Of a DNA stretch of 64,000 bases, positions 1-48,045 are shown one piece after another (the stretch's first letter is position 1; each line of letters opens with the position of its first letter). Where the stretch lies: assembly GCA_031763025.1 (NCBI GenBank), contig JASSKH010000009.1:3906001-3970000 (forward strand), written 5' to 3'. This stretch comes from Macrocystis pyrifera (lineage: Eukaryota > Sar > Phaeophyceae > Laminariales > Laminariaceae). A model generated the notes under the pieces. The model saw only the letters and a program-made list of their open reading frames with translations, searched no databases and was not told the DNA's origin. Position numbers and translations under genes: made by a program.

Positions 1-168
1 CTCACCCTTCATGCGACTCGCCGGACACCTCACGGCGCTTCGCGCTTGGTGCAAGCAATGTCTGCCTGGTCGGTGACAACCCGACGTTCTCCGACCCGGC
101 ATTGTAGGGATGCGAGGGTCTATGGTCATACGACTACGGCCATGCATGATATCGAGTACCCTCCCCGC
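1..168 (+). mobile_element. SINE-B 3' part, cut by the window edge
   Basis: Begins at CTCACCCTTCATGCGACTCG and ends CATGCATGATATCGAGTACC. The poly(C) is eroded. Confidence 0.7.
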
Positions 169-240
169 GCGCCTGTCCATATGCCTACCGCCGCCACAAG
201 CACGTCACCCCTTCCGCCGCCTACTCATGCCACTTCACAG

Positions 241-36306
<36,066 letters not shown>

Positions 36307-36590
36307 TGGACGCCATCCGTTGTCCTGTCGAGGGAAGGGAGGGGGGAGGGGTGGGGGCGGGGTAGTTGTCGTGTCGTGGCTAAGGAGAGGGTTAGAGGGG
36401 GGAGGGGCGTGCACTCATTGTCGTAGATGGCGAAAAGGAGCGGGGCGGCCGCCGCAGCGATCGCTGCATTCGTCATAAGCTCTGTTTTTTCTTATGCCTC
36501 TTTCTACTTTGTCGTGCTGTTGTAGAGCTGCGATACCGCTCACGGGGTGATACTCAATCACTGTCTCCCCATACAACAAGGAGGCTCCGT

Positions 36591-37250
36591 TTTGGGTGTG
36601 CTCATGTCATGCATGGGCGCAGTGGAATGGCCGTAGACCCTCGCATCGCTACAGCACCGGGATGGGGCACGCCGGGGTTTCACCGACCATGCAGACATCG
36701 CTAGTCGCACGGAGGGGGGGGGGGGGGGGGGGTTACTTGCTATCATGCATGGCCGTAGTCGTTTGACCATAGACCCTCGCATCCCTACAATGCCGGGACG
36801 GAGCGAGGCGGCTTTTCGCCAACCAGGCAGACATTGCCTGCCTGCACTAAGCGCATCGCCTTGAGATGGTGGGCCGAGTCGCATGAAAGGGTGAGCTGCA
36901 TCCTACTAAGAACCGCTTGTGAGGCGGCCTTGCACATGGGTGACAGCGTCAAACGAATTGAGTTATTTTCTGGTGTAGCAGCAATGGGTTTGGTAGTAAC
37001 TGCCTCGTGGGTGCCTTCCCATAAACCAGATACGCACTGCGTGATACGATCATCCCCCTTGTGCGGGGGGAGTTAAGGCTCTCCCCGCACAAACATGATC
37101 TATCTCGACCGCCAGCCGTGGTGACCGCCAAAAGACAAGAACAAAAAAAAAAAACGGTACCCTGGTTGTCTAGCTCACGCAATGAGAGGCGTGTTTTACA
37201 ACGTCGTCGCCAACCCACCCCAACCCGGCTATGTATACCAGTGATGTAAT
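36591..37250 (-). mobile_element. Two SINE-B copies end to end
   Basis: 36591-36712 is a 3'-end fragment. 36714-37250 is a near-complete copy with its own terminal G-run. The 5' end of the second (TAATATAG) again abuts a G-run followed by a third fragment at 37265-37305. Confidence 0.7.
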
Positions 37251-37964
37251 ATAGGGGGGAGAGGGGGGTATAGCATGCATGGTAGTAGTCTTGCGACCGT
37301 AGGGTGAATGGTATGAGCGCGGTTCAAGGCGGGGAAGGGGGGAGGCATTGGAGGCATGCGGGGGGGGGGGGGGGGGCTTAGGAAATCCTTGCTCCTGATG
37401 CTTTGACCTTGCTGTTGCTCTTGGTGTTGCTCCCATTTTGCCCGTGCTCATACTTCGGTGAAATAAGGCGTATGACATCGCGATGAGGATTGCGAGGTTG
37501 CCTTTTTGAATGCGTTTTTTCCTGAAGGGAAAATAGAGGGGATGATGATGACCCATCCCCCCCCCCCCCGGCCGCGTAGTGCTGTCACGGGGGTATCCCT
37601 CGCCTTTAACAGAAGGAGTATTTCGTGTTTTTCTGTTGGTCCGTTGTCAACCCGGTGCTGTTGTTAACTTGTGCGTGCCGGGGACCAATTTTGTCGCGAT
37701 GTCCTACTTCCCCTCCCCCTCCTCTTCCCTTTTCTCTGTCGTTACCCGAATCCGGCCTAAATTTGTGTGCACGTCGTCGATTGTTGCCTTGGGTTTTGCT
37801 GACATTCGAAGGCATTGCGATCGTCGGGGTATGTATGTATTTACAGCGGCGTGGGTTATGGTGCTGGCGCGACAGCCGTTCGCGACCTCTTGACACCGTT
37901 TTTTTTTTTTTTTTTTTTTCGCGCACTTTTTGTTGTCGCGAAGCGTTTTGGTGTAGAAACCCCT

Positions 37965-38004
37965 GCTGATCATACGACTACGGCCATGCATGATAACGAG
38001 TACA

Positions 38005-38036
<32 letters not shown>

Positions 38037-38042
38037 CCCCCC
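37965..38042 (+). mobile_element. SINE-B terminal fragment with poly(C) tail
   Basis: CATACGACTACGGCCATGCA, TGATAACGAGTACA, then about 28 C. Confidence 0.65.
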
Positions 38043-38451
38043 GGTTGTAACGTTGTTGGTGCTCTGGAGTGAAAAAATGAGGAATCTGTCTGACAATTAT
38101 GGATTACGTTTTGCAGTGTTTGCGTCATCGTGTTTTTGTCTTGGGACACTGGTCCTGCAAGATAAACGAAGCAAGGTGAAAATTTGTAGGGGGGGGGGAG
38201 GGGGCAAGGCAAGGCGAGGCAGGTTGCGGGACTTCCGCGTTAGTTTGTGGGGTTGCTCTCCATGCTAGACTCTGGCGAGTTGGGTTGCGTCAAGTGTTGG
38301 AACGACCCACCCCCCCCCCCCCCCCCCCCCCCCCTGCCCTGCCCTGCCCTGCCCTGCCCCATTTAGTGTTGTGCTCGAGACTTGCCGTGGATCGTGTGGG
38401 TTTGCCATCGCAAGCCCTTTGGGGAGTATCATAACGAAGTATAGAAGTCGG

Positions 38452-38454
<3 letters not shown>

Positions 38455-38488
<34 letters not shown>

Positions 38489-38632
38489 GTACTCACGCCA
38501 TACATCGCCATAGGTGTAAGACCATGGACGCCTCGCATCCCTACAATGCCGGGACAGAGCGCGTCGGGTTTTCACCGACCAGGCAGGGAGGGGGGGGGGG
38601 GTGTACTCTTTTTCATGCATGGCCGAAGTCGT
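38455..38632 (-). mobile_element. Two SINE-B 3' fragments end to end
   Basis: G-run, GTACTCACGCCATACATCGC and so on to ACCGACCAGGCAG, then a second G-run, GTACTCTTTTTCATGCATGG. The same direction and a G-run at each junction are kept. Confidence 0.6.
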
Positions 38633-38650
38633 AGGGGAGGGGGAGGGGAA

Positions 38651-38681
<31 letters not shown>

Positions 38682-38689
38682 GGGGATTA

Positions 38690-38768
38690 GTGGGGGGGGG
38701 GGTCGGGGGTCGGGACGTACTCAGTTGTTGCTTGCCTTAGTGGTTTGACCATTGACCACGCATCATTA
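38690..38768 (-). mobile_element. LINE-B terminal fragment
   Basis: G-run then GTACTCAGTTGTTGCTTGCC and TGACCATTGACCACGCATC on the plus strand. Confidence 0.6.
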
Positions 38769-38973
38769 GCATGCAGAGCTTTGAAGGGATTGACGGGTCA
38801 TGACAGGTCTGACGGGTCAAGCAAGGGCCACAATAATATGAATAGTATAGACTACAGTAGTAGGTATTGTTTTCGGTGTGTGATGTTTTCAGCTTGATGG
38901 TTTTTTTTTTTTTTTTTCTCGCCGGATGAGAGTGAGAGGGCCGTTTTGTTTGTTATTGCGGTTGCGTTTACTG

Positions 38974-39022
38974 AGGGGGGTGTACTCCTTATTATGCATG
39001 GCCGTGGTCGTATGACCATGCA
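38974..39022 (-). mobile_element. SINE-B terminal fragment
   Basis: GTACTCCTTATTATGCATGG then CCGTGGTCGTATGACCATG on the plus strand. Confidence 0.5.
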
Positions 39023-39224
39023 TTTATTGAGCGGGGGGGTTTTGGCGCAGTTGGCATTTCCGCGAGGGGTAGGGGGGGGGTACTGGGTATACTGAGGTAT
39101 TGCTCTTGACTATATTTTAGGACTACGTATTCACCTGCGAGCGTTTTTTTTTTGTGTCGGTTCGTCAACATATTATTGTATGTGCCATAGCTACGTACCT
39201 GGTGTGAATCTGGACGGGTGGGCG

Positions 39225-39545
39225 AAGGTGATTGGCTGGTGGCGAGGAGGAATATGTAACCGTCCGTTGGTTTGTGGAGAGGCATGCGTGGGTGCACGCG
39301 GAAAAAGCTGATTGGCCTGTGGCGAAGAGAAAGAGCAACCGATTGTTGGTTGGTGGGGAAACGTGCCTGGGTGCACGTCGAGTAAACTGATTGGGTGGTG
39401 ACGAGGAAGAAAACGCAACCGTCGGTTGTTTTATAGGGAGGCGTGTCTGGGTGCAGAGCGAATGAGCTGTGATAGGTTGGCGACGACGAAGAAAGCGTAA
39501 CCGCCTGTTGGTTTGTAGGGTGGCGTGCCTGGGTGTTGCACGTGC
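39225..39545 (+). repeat. Tandem repeat, about 83 bp x 4
   Basis: Each unit contains a GATTGG...GGTG block, CGTAACCG-like text, GTTGGTTTGT and CGTGCCTGGGTGCA. Units differ by about 15-25%. Both strands stay open by chance of the period. Confidence 0.75.
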
Positions 39546-39591
39546 TCGTTGCAGGGCGGTGGGGTGCATTTTGCGTCCAGCGTGGAGCACA

Positions 39592-39669
<78 letters not shown>
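39592..39669 (+). repeat. Poly(G) tract, 78 bp
   Basis: Followed by TGACTCATATTTTGC, a weak match to a SINE-B/LINE-B end read from the tail. Confidence 0.85.
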
Positions 39670-39670
<1 letters not shown>

Positions 39671-39839
39671 GACTCATATTTTGCGCTGACTCGACGGTTA
39701 TAGCTTTAAAAGGTCTGAACTACAGAAAGACTCGTAGTAGTAGTAGTAGTAGTTAGTAGCAGTAGTTCTGACACCGATTGTGTTGACGCGGTTGATGGTA
39801 GTATTAACGGTAAGTAGTATTATGTGTTCGTTGGTGTGT

Positions 39840-40400
39840 ATCGACCAGTAGATAGATCTGCTTTTTATCAGGCAGGACGATATGATAGATCTAACGCACG
39901 ATGCTCCTAACCAGTGGGTTTCCAGGGGCAACCAAACATTCAACTTTTTTCTTTCACGCGCCGACAGATCAGATACCCCATTTTATTATGTAGATCCCTG
40001 ATCTATATGATCTCCACGATCTAAGCAGTAGATCACATGTCGTGCGGCGTGGGATCTGTGTGCCACCGCTCCTGCACAGGTACGTTTTTATTCGTCGAGT
40101 GGGATCTGTGCGCTGCGTAATATACGGATCTTACACAATATATATATATCACAACGACCGATACACGATCTACATACTGCTGTAGATGAACCACAGTAGC
40201 TCGTGATCTATGTGTCCAACGCGTGAAACTTGATATTTTCCGTGGGACCATCTTCATGTCGATTCAACGGGGCCATTCGCTTCCCAGAGGAGAAACCGCG
40301 TCTCGTGCATTATGGACAAATCGGATCTTCATTTATTTATCTACAGCAGCAGATCTTCAGGGCAGATAGATATTCCCTACGAGGTTTATATCTAGAAGCC
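39840..40400 (+). repeat. GATC-rich dispersed repeat relatives
   Basis: TAGATCTGC, TTATTCGTCGAGTGGGATCT, GATCTACATACTGC and CAGCAGCAGATCTTC recall the intron copies but are more diverged. Confidence 0.4.
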
Positions 40401-40734
40401 TAATTAATTTCCTGTCCTAACGGACAAAATGACTGAAAACGGTACAACAGTGATTTTTTGTCAGTTTACGGTACTGAAAATTCAAACCAGGAAATCAGGG
40501 TACAACACCAAACCCAAGTTAAATGACGTTTTCTGTCAAGGTGTGAAGGTTTATGGCGAAACACCCATGTCGTCCGTCTCACCTGCCGAAATGACAAAAA
40601 ACGGTACATCTGTTGCTCTCGTGTACCCGGTATGGTCACAAGATATGTGCAATACGATTTTTTTCCCTCTTGTAATTTTGACCATTTATAGGGGCGCCTT
40701 TACACTTACTTGTTTGTGTCTGTGACGCGTCGGC

Positions 40735-41122
40735 CTCCTGCTCCTCCCCCCTCCTCCTCCCTCCTCCTCTGCTCCTCCTCCTCCTCCTCCCCCTCCCCTC
40801 CTCCTCCTCCCCCCCTTCTCCTCCCCGTCCTCTTCTCCTCCTCCTCCTCCTCCTCCTCCTCCTGCCACTCCTCCTCCTCCCCCTTCTCCTCTCCTCCTCG
40901 TCCTCGTCCTCCTCCTTGTCCTCCTCCTCCTCGTCCTCCTCGTCCTCCTCGTCCTCATCGTCCTCCTCCTCGTCCTCATCGTCCTCCTCCTCCTTCAGCT
41001 CTTCTTCCTTCAGCTCTTCCTCCTCCTCCTCCTCCCTCCTTCAGCTCTTCCTCCTCCTCCTCTCTCCTCCTCTCCTCCGCCCCCCCCTTCCTCCTCCTCC
41101 CCCCTCCTCTCCTCCTCCACGG
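40735..41122 (+). repeat. (CCT)n trinucleotide tract, about 390 bp
   Basis: CTCCTCCTC with CGT and CAG interruptions and no unique sequence. Confidence 0.9.
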
Positions 41123-41670
41123 TGACGCTGCCAAAAGTTTCACCAACGGGCACAAGTTGACGACAGTTGATACAAATAACTCCTGCTGCGCGAGATCCTT
41201 GCTACAGCTAGTTTTTTTTTTTAAGTTAACCAGGTACATGTCCTTTCGTGTCCTGGCAGCTATGGTATCGCCGGGTTTCGGGAGGCATGACGAGGAGGAA
41301 TCGATCGTATCCACCGTCTCGAGTTTCTATGAAAGAGGCATCTTATTGGTCAGATGAAAAAACAACAGCTATTAATAGCTGTGTGAGATCGAGTGTTTCG
41401 TCGAATCTCATATTTCGCAAGCTGTGTGTGATACTTCGATCGAGCGTATGCTGCCGGCTTTTACATGGCCCTCGTGCAGGGTGTACAGTCCGCACATACA
41501 TGAGGAAGACAAAATCTGAAGTTGCAGAGTATCGGAACACCAGCCGTCAACGGACTGAGGGTTGATACGGTTTGCTTCCGGATCCCGACAACAATGTGCA
41601 AGCATGAACGACCGTCTGTCACTCACGTGAGCAGCTACTGAAAAATACACGAAGAATTCCGGGGGAACGT

Positions 41671-41880
41671 ATTACGGGGGTACATGGTTAATAGGACCTA
41701 TGGTATACATAAAAACCTATATATTTACATATTTTTACTGACAAAATTTGGTCCCGTTAACTACGGACCCCCGTAATAGTAAATAGGACCTCGTACGGTA
41801 CACACAAAAAACCTACCAGGTATGTAGTTACCTATTTTTACTCACTATATTTGGTCCTATTTGCTATGGTCCCCCGTAAT
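41671..41880 (-). mobile_element. Two MITE-1 copies joined directly
   Basis: 41671-41777 is complete. 41777-41880 continues from it without its own left G-run, sharing one CCCCCGTAATAGTAAATAGG junction. Confidence 0.75.
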
Positions 41881-42236
41881 AGTAGCAGTCGCATACGTGG
41901 TAGGTTTCTGGTACATGCTAATGCTGAGGCAAGAAAATCATATCAACATCTTCTCCCGGCCGCGAGAATAGCCAAGAGTCGTCAGCCGAGGAGATATTCA
42001 AATGCTTGGTGGAAGAGAAGAACTCGGGCCAGAACCTCGTTCGAGTATGCCGTACTCTAATTATAGCGGCAGTATCCAAGATGATGCTTGTGGTGTCCTG
42101 TGGTACGAGTTATTTTCGTTTCGTGGTGGAGTGGTGATCAACCGGAAGCAATCACGGTGGGATCATAGCCAGCTCACTTTTTATTCATTGCTAGCCTCCT
42201 CCCCCCTTCGACTCCCCCTCCCCCCCCCCCACCCCG

Positions 42237-42456
42237 TCCTGCCTGGTCGGTGAAAACCGGACATGCTCCGTCCCGGCATTGTAGGGATGCGAGGGCCTAT
42301 GGTCATACGACTACGGCCATGCATGAGATCGAGTACATCTCTCCTATCGAGTACACCCCCCCCCCTCCATATATTACATATGGGTTGGGTTGGCGTCGGT
42401 TGGCAACGACACTGTAAAACATGCCGCTCACTACGTGAGCTAGACATCAGGGTACC

Positions 42457-42492
<36 letters not shown>

Positions 42493-42921
42493 GCGGTCGC
42501 CCACAGCTGTGGTCATCTAGTTAGATCATTTGTGCGAGGTAAAGAACCTTTACTCTGCACAAGGGATTTGATCGTATCACGTAGTGTTCAAGGTACGGCA
42601 CCCAAGAGGCAGTTACATAGTACTCCCATTGCTGTCTCTGGAAGTGGCTACACCGGAAATTAAACTAACTCATTGAGGCTGTCATCCATATGCAAGTCCG
42701 CCTCACAAGCGGTTCTTAGTAGGATGCAGCTCACCCTTGATGCGACTCGCCGGACACCTCACGGCGCTTCGCGCTTGGTGCAAGCAATGTCTGCCTGGTC
42801 GGTGAAAACCCGACATGCTCCGTCCCGGCATTGTAGGGATGCGAGGGTCTATGGTCATACGACTACGGCCATGCATGAGATCGAGTACATCTCTCCTATC
42901 GAGTACACCCCCCCCCCCCCG
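42237..42921 (+). mobile_element. SINE-B pair end to end, second copy near-complete
   Basis: 42237-42365 is a 3' fragment with a C-run. 42366-42921 starts ATATATTACATATGGGTTGG and runs to another C-run. Both carry the 22-bp-duplication ending. An internal T-run of about 33 bp (42458-42490) replaces the usual A/T segment. Confidence 0.75.
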
Positions 42922-43803
42922 ACTCGCACCCCCCACCTAGATCACCCCCACCCCCCTCCCACCCCGTCCACCCCCCCCCCCCCCCCTACCCCCCCCCGGC
43001 CCACCCCCCCCCCAATCACCCCCCCCCCCCCCCCCACCCACCCACCTCCCCACTCACTCACCCACCCTCCCACCCACCCACCCGACCTTCCTATCCCCCC
43101 CACTCTCCGCCAACCCACCCACCCACCCATGCCATACATGCGCCCCCGCACATCCTACGTACCATGCTACTCTACATAATTATTTTATTGTCGCCCTCCT
43201 GCAGTGTCCACTTCGCAATCACGATCTACCACCTATCACGCAGGTATGTGGCAGGTATTCATAGCAGCCGGTAGGAACAGCCAAGCCCCAAATGCGAGAA
43301 AGTCAGACAAGGAAAGTAAAAATGTATCAACCTATCTGGCCATTATGGGTTGGTTGGACTTTCATCGGCCAGGCGTATGGGGGCGATACCTGTACTGAGC
43401 TATATCGATCGATTATCCGACCCAGGGTAATCCTGATAACATTCTCCCCCCCCGTCCGTGAAAAATATAAAACGACACACCACACCCCTCAGAGGTCGGA
43501 ATGGAAAAATTGTTTCAACCGTTGCGATCACATGATGAAATAATAAGAAAAAGGAAAAAAAAAAAAAAAAAAACGACATTTTTTTTTTCTTCATTTTTTT
43601 TCACTTGGTTCTAGTAACGCCCCCCCCCCCCCCCCCCCCCCCCCCCGTGTCTAGCGAAACAAATTCTGTGACGGTTCGCATTTTTTTTTCCCGGCGGGCG
43701 CCCTTGCCCTGCCTCTGAACGATGATATCTTCGGGACGTATACGTTGACCTACTACTACGCGTGTAGCCACCATCAGCCCTAGCCAACTGAAAAAAAACG
43801 GCT

Positions 43804-44176
43804 ATTACGGGGGTCCATAGTTAACGGGACCAATTTTTGTTAGTAAAAATACGTAAATATATAGGTTTTTATGTATACCATAGGTCCTACTAACTATGGA
43901 CCCCCGTTATAGTACGGAGGACCATACTTGTAGTAAATGGGACCAAATTTTGTGAGTAAAAACAGGTAAATATATAGGTTTTTGTGTGTACCGCAGGTCC
44001 TATTTACTATGGTCCTCCGTAATAATGGCGGAAAGCGCGAGACCTTGAGGTACAGCAACATTTCGATGTATTACTACGGGGATCCATAGTTAATAGGACC
44101 GGTGGTATACATAAAAATATATATATTTACCTATTTTTACCGACAAAAATTGGTCCTATTAACTATGATCCCCCCT
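43804..44176. mobile_element. Cluster of three MITE-1 copies
   Basis: 43804-43910 (+), 43913-44023 (+, A-type, with CTTGTAG inserted) and 44074-44176 (-, right end replaced by SINE-T). The first two are separated by only two bases. Confidence 0.75.
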
Positions 44177-44305
44177 GCCTATGCGCGGCAAGAATGGACT
44201 CGCGTGCCTGAGGGGGAGAGGGGACGACACCTACCTGTGACCAGGGCTTGTTGTCCAGAAAAGCTGGAAATCACAAGGATGATGATAAAAAAGAGAAAAA
44301 AAACG
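44172..44305 (+). mobile_element. SINE-T 3' fragment
   Basis: Carries GGGACGACACCTACCTGTGA and the A-rich tail. It directly replaces the right end of a MITE-1 (44074-44176). Confidence 0.55.
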
Positions 44306-44539
44306 GACAACAAAGCCGGCGACTTCTAGCCATCGACCAACTCACAGCGCTGACAACTTGACCTGTCATTCTTGACGTCGGCCTTCTCTACCTGATGCCT
44401 CCAACCTTTATTATTAGTAGAACCGAACTGCTTCTTCTTTCTTCCTCGGTGTCACGGCGGTATTATACGACCTCTTGTCTTGTACCGGTATGCCAATGTC
44501 AGTACAATACACACCATACGTACACATATAATACGGCAT

Positions 44540-46695
44540 ATAGCCTACACCAGGGTGCACACGCAGGGGCTGCGGCAAGGCTGTGTGCTGTCACCGTTAC
44601 TGTTCAACGTATTTTTCGCTGCTGCGTTGCACGTCGTACTAGTACGCTTTAGCCATGACGAAGCAATCGTAAGGGATTTGGTCCAACTTAGTGATGCTGG
44701 AGTAGCCGGGACGGAGGAGCAGGAGCCGTTGACGTACGTGCGAAGGGCTGTATGGGGCATGTTGTACGCCGATGACGCAGGGATTGTCTCGAAGTCGGCT
44801 GAAGGGCTCGCGAAAATGATGACAGTCATCGTGACTGTCTTCGAAGCAGCAGGCCTTACGGTGTCGGAAAAGAAGACAGAGACTATGCTTCTACAAACGC
44901 CAGACCAGAAAACCCTCGCACCACCGCTCGTTATCGAAGCAGCAGGCCAGAGGTATAAGCAGACGGCCCAGTTTTTGTACCTAGGCGGCGTTATCCACGA
45001 AAATGCTGACCTCTCGCTCGAAATCGACCGACGGATCCGTCTCATGCGAGCATGCCTCAAACGGTTCGGCCCGGAGCTGTATGATAGGACGACCGCCCCC
45101 CTTAGCCTGAAAGTCCGAATGCTGAAGGCCGAGGTGATTGAGACCCTGCTCTACGGGTGTGTGACGTGGACCCTCAGAGCGGAACACTTTGCCAAGCTTC
45201 GAACGGCTCACCACCAAGTTCTGTTGCGAGTCATTGGCTTCCAACGCCGACTTCGTACTGACCATGCCACCCTCTCGTACGCGAAGGCCCTCAAGATGAC
45301 ACGTTGCGAGAGCATCGAAACGACCATCCGCAAACGGCGTCTCTTCTTCGCGGGGGGGGGTGGCACGGCAAAGCAAGGATCGATTACCTAGCCGGGTGAT
45401 GTTCGGGACGATTGCTGGTGGGGAGAACCCGAGACCTGGCGGACAGGTTAAGACATGGCATAGATGCGTAGTCGAAGACCTTAGGGAGTTCCGCGCCACC
45501 GAAGGGTCAACGGAACTTGCTCCCTTGGTGTTTGGAGTTGAGACCGCACTGTGGCCCACTGCTGCAAAAAAGGCGGGGAAGTGGTACCGGGGGATCCTGG
45601 AAGCAGCCGAACGGTTCATGGTGAGGTGGCACGAGGCTGAGGCTGAGCTGAGCAGGCAGCGCCGCGCATCCGCCGTGGGTGGTGTCCAAGGGAATGGGGG
45701 GAGGAGGGGCAACAAGAGGAGTAACAGAAAACCCGACGAAGGGAATGCGGAGCGGGGGGGGAAGAGGAGTAGCAGGGAAACTGCAGTGGACGAAAGTAGG
45801 AAGGAGATGGCAGATAGGGTAGCCAGGTACCGGGCAGACTAAGAAGTAGAATATGCCTATACTACTCGTACCACCAACTGGTGCAGCTGGTTCGAACGTG
45901 GTCTTCCTTTGTCTTCCTGTTGTTTTTGTTTATTTTTATTTCATTTTATTGTCTTCTTTGCGGTGACCCTATGTGATTTTCATTTCTTCCTTTCTCCGAT
46001 TGATAAGCCTTATTGAAGGAGTCGTGTGGCGTGGGTGGATGACGAGCCTGCTCTGCTTGTTTCGTACTGTCTGACGCCGAGGGGCCGGGCATAGTTGACG
46101 AACGCTGGACGATGGTGGCAGACAGGGTAGCAAGGTACCAGGCGGGCCAGCAGGGATACCCTGGCTGTGCTACTCGTACCACAAACTGCTGCCGCTACCT
46201 GGAGCATGCCTTGTGCTTTGTTTGGTTTGACTGTTATTTTACCTTGGTTCTTAGTCTTACTCTGTTGACGACTAGTGGTGTTTTCTTCTTTTTCTTTTTC
46301 TTTTTCCAGCTCGTTCTTTTCAAGTGTCTGCCACGTCCCCTGCGTGGGGGTACGATGGTTTGTTGCTATACTGAAGTATATACTTATACCAGGTATATTT
46401 TAGTTTCTTTTTTTTTTTTTTGCTTCTTTTCTCTTTCGAATTGTCTTTGTTTTTGTTTTTGTTTTTTCTCTTTGTTTCGTTTTTGTTTTTCTAAGTCATC
46501 GAATGTGTATGTCGTGCCTGTCGTACGCAGTATGATGACATGGCATTGCATTACATACGTGGCAACGTAGTATCTCTGTGGCGTAGCTTTGTGACCACAG
46601 AACTTGTATCTCTCTAGGTTTGAAGAATCGGCACGGACACTGGTTGTGCTGGATGTCGACGCGTAGAAAGAACGTTTAATGTGAAGAAAACAACA
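44540..46695 (+). mobile_element. LINE-A: 5'-truncated non-LTR retrotransposon with 3' UTR and (CAA)n tail
   Basis: Starts inside the reverse transcriptase, carries the ORF to a stop at 45840-45842, then about 850 bp of 3' UTR ending GGTAGAAAGAACG...AATGTGAAG and AACAACAACAAC. A segment around the ORF end (GGCAGATAGGGTAGCCAGGT to the CTACTCGTACCAC motif) is repeated about 300 bp later (46113-46190). The same internal duplication is seen in the copy at 9130, so it belongs to the family. Upstream exonuclease/endonuclease coding is missing. Confidence 0.85.
44545..45842 (+). pseudogene. LINE-A reverse transcriptase ORF, 5'-truncated and frameshifted
   Basis: RT blocks in order: QGLRQGCVLSPLLFNVFF near the start, the catalytic MLYADDAG (codons 44764-44775), GLTVSEKKTETM, and the thumb motif FLYLGGVIH. 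A run of ten G at about 45352-45361 shifts the frame by one, splitting the C-terminal part (RQSKDRLPSRVMFG onward) from the RT. After it, the frame stays open to 45842. The polymerase aspartates are intact, but no N-terminal half exists, so the copy is dead. Confidence 0.85.
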
Positions 46696-46730
46696 ACAAC
46701 AACATGGTGGTAGTATAGTACGTGCCGGCC

Positions 46731-46838
46731 TATTGCGGGGGTCCATAGTTAACAGGACCAAATATTGTTAGTAAAAATAGGAGAACATATAGATTTTTAT
46801 GTATACCATACGTCCTATTAACTATGGACCCCCGTAAT
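46731..46838 (+). mobile_element. MITE-1 copy
   Basis: Complete copy 36 bp after the LINE-A tail. Confidence 0.75.
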
Positions 46839-46849
46839 AGTATATTACT

Positions 46850-47303
46850 ATTACGGAGGACCGGCGTCCCCGGTGGCTTGGTAGGTGGTCCGCGAGCCTA
46901 TCAAGATCAATTTCGTGAGTTCGAGTCTCACCGAGCAGTGCATATGCTCGTAGGGACTTGTTCTTGCATAAAATTGATTATTAGCGGAAAGCGCGAGAGC
47001 GTGAGTTAGCTGTACATTCGATGAAAATCGACGAGAAGCGGGAATGCTGAACCCTATGTGCGATAAAAACTAAAGGCACGTACCGGGGGGTAGAAGGGAC
47101 GACACCTGTGACCACGGCTCGTCCAGAAGATCGTCGGGGGTAAAAACCTCCTACGAGTGGGCTGGAAAGTAAAAGTGATGATGAAAAAAATAAAATAAAA
47201 ATAAAAAATAGTAAATAGGACCAAATATTGTTAGTAAAAATAGGTAAATATATAGGTTTTTATCTACACCGTAGGTCCTATTAACTATGGACCCCCGTAA
47301 TAG
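46850..47303 (+). mobile_element. MITE-1 copy split by SINE-T
   Basis: Left end 46850-46861, right part 47206-47303. Confidence 0.8.
46862..47205 (+). mobile_element. SINE-T copy inserted into a MITE-1
   Basis: Begins GGCGTCCCCGGTGGCTTGGT directly after MITE-1 sequence TTACGGAGGACC and ends in an (AAAAT)n tail directly before ATAGTAAATAGGACC of the same MITE. The nesting gives the exact 5' end of the SINE. Confidence 0.8.
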
Positions 47304-47366
47304 TACCTCGTACATTCGTATACTATGCGGGAGAACAAGAACATCACGTTTTGGTTTACAAAACAC

Positions 47367-47426
47367 CGCCGCCACCGCCGCCACCGCCGCCACCGCCGCC
47401 ACCGCCGCCACCGCCGCCACCGCCAT
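47367..47426 (+). repeat. (CCGCCGCCA)n minisatellite
   Basis: Nonamer CCGCCGCCA repeated about six times without change. Confidence 0.85.
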
Positions 47427-47904
47427 CCGATGGGCCAGGCTGGGCTGGTGGTCTACTATAATGTGGGACCCCCCCCCCCCCCCCCCCCGCCTGTGGTCAT
47501 ACAAATCGGCCATGCATGGCAATAATAGTGCTCCCGCCCCCCCCCCCTTCCGTTCTGCGACACCCAGGAAGATGCAACCACAGAAATGACCAAGGCTACA
47601 GAATGGGGGCCACTTTAAGGTCCTTATTATCTTTCAGCCGTTAAGATCCACTCGGCCGAGCGACCATACAAGTACGTATGTATATACCCTGATTATTTTC
47701 AGTCACCAGCTATACGTACGGACGGACTTTTTTTTTCCCGTCTTGTTTTTTTTTTTTTTCTGATTCGCGATACGCGGCTGCATGAGATTATTGCTTTTGT
47801 TTTACGCTGCTCCTATATACAACCTAACTATAGGTACAGCAGTATTAGTAGTGGCCCCTCTATATAGTACCGGTACATACAGCAGTAAGCGCCAGCCAAC
47901 AATA

Positions 47905-48045
47905 CCGGCACTCTCTGTATACAAGCCGGCACTAACTACTCCGCACACTGCCCGCCACACTGGTTAATCTGCCACCGGTGCCAAGCGACTTATTTCACCG
48001 GCACTACCACAGCGGGCAATCAATCGGCACTATAGAGGGACAGCT
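47905..48045 (+). repeat. Relative of the 20480-20765 repeat
   Basis: CCGGCACT, CACACTGGTTAATCTGCCAC, GGTGCCAAGCG and CGGCACTATAGAGGG occur in the same order as in intron 6. It is a dispersed family. Confidence 0.6.

Larger units (their letters stand above)
36307..41670. other. Intergenic: SINE-B copies and simple repeats, no host gene seen
   Basis: Contains SINE-B copies and fragments (36591-37305, 37965-38042, 38455-38632, 38974-39022), an 83-bp tandem repeat, a 78-bp G tract and a 390-bp CCT tract. The parts not covered (for example 37380-37960 and 38045-38280) show no splice-compatible coding segment or family match. Confidence 0.55.

Noticed and set aside
39165-39677. 170-residue minus-strand open frame with repeated CT.A.L.TNQ.. 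units
   Set aside because: Follows an 83-bp satellite and a G tract; units drift without codon constraint.
40710-41357. Pro/Ser-rich 215-residue open frame
   Set aside because: Mostly the (CCT)n tract with no conserved part.
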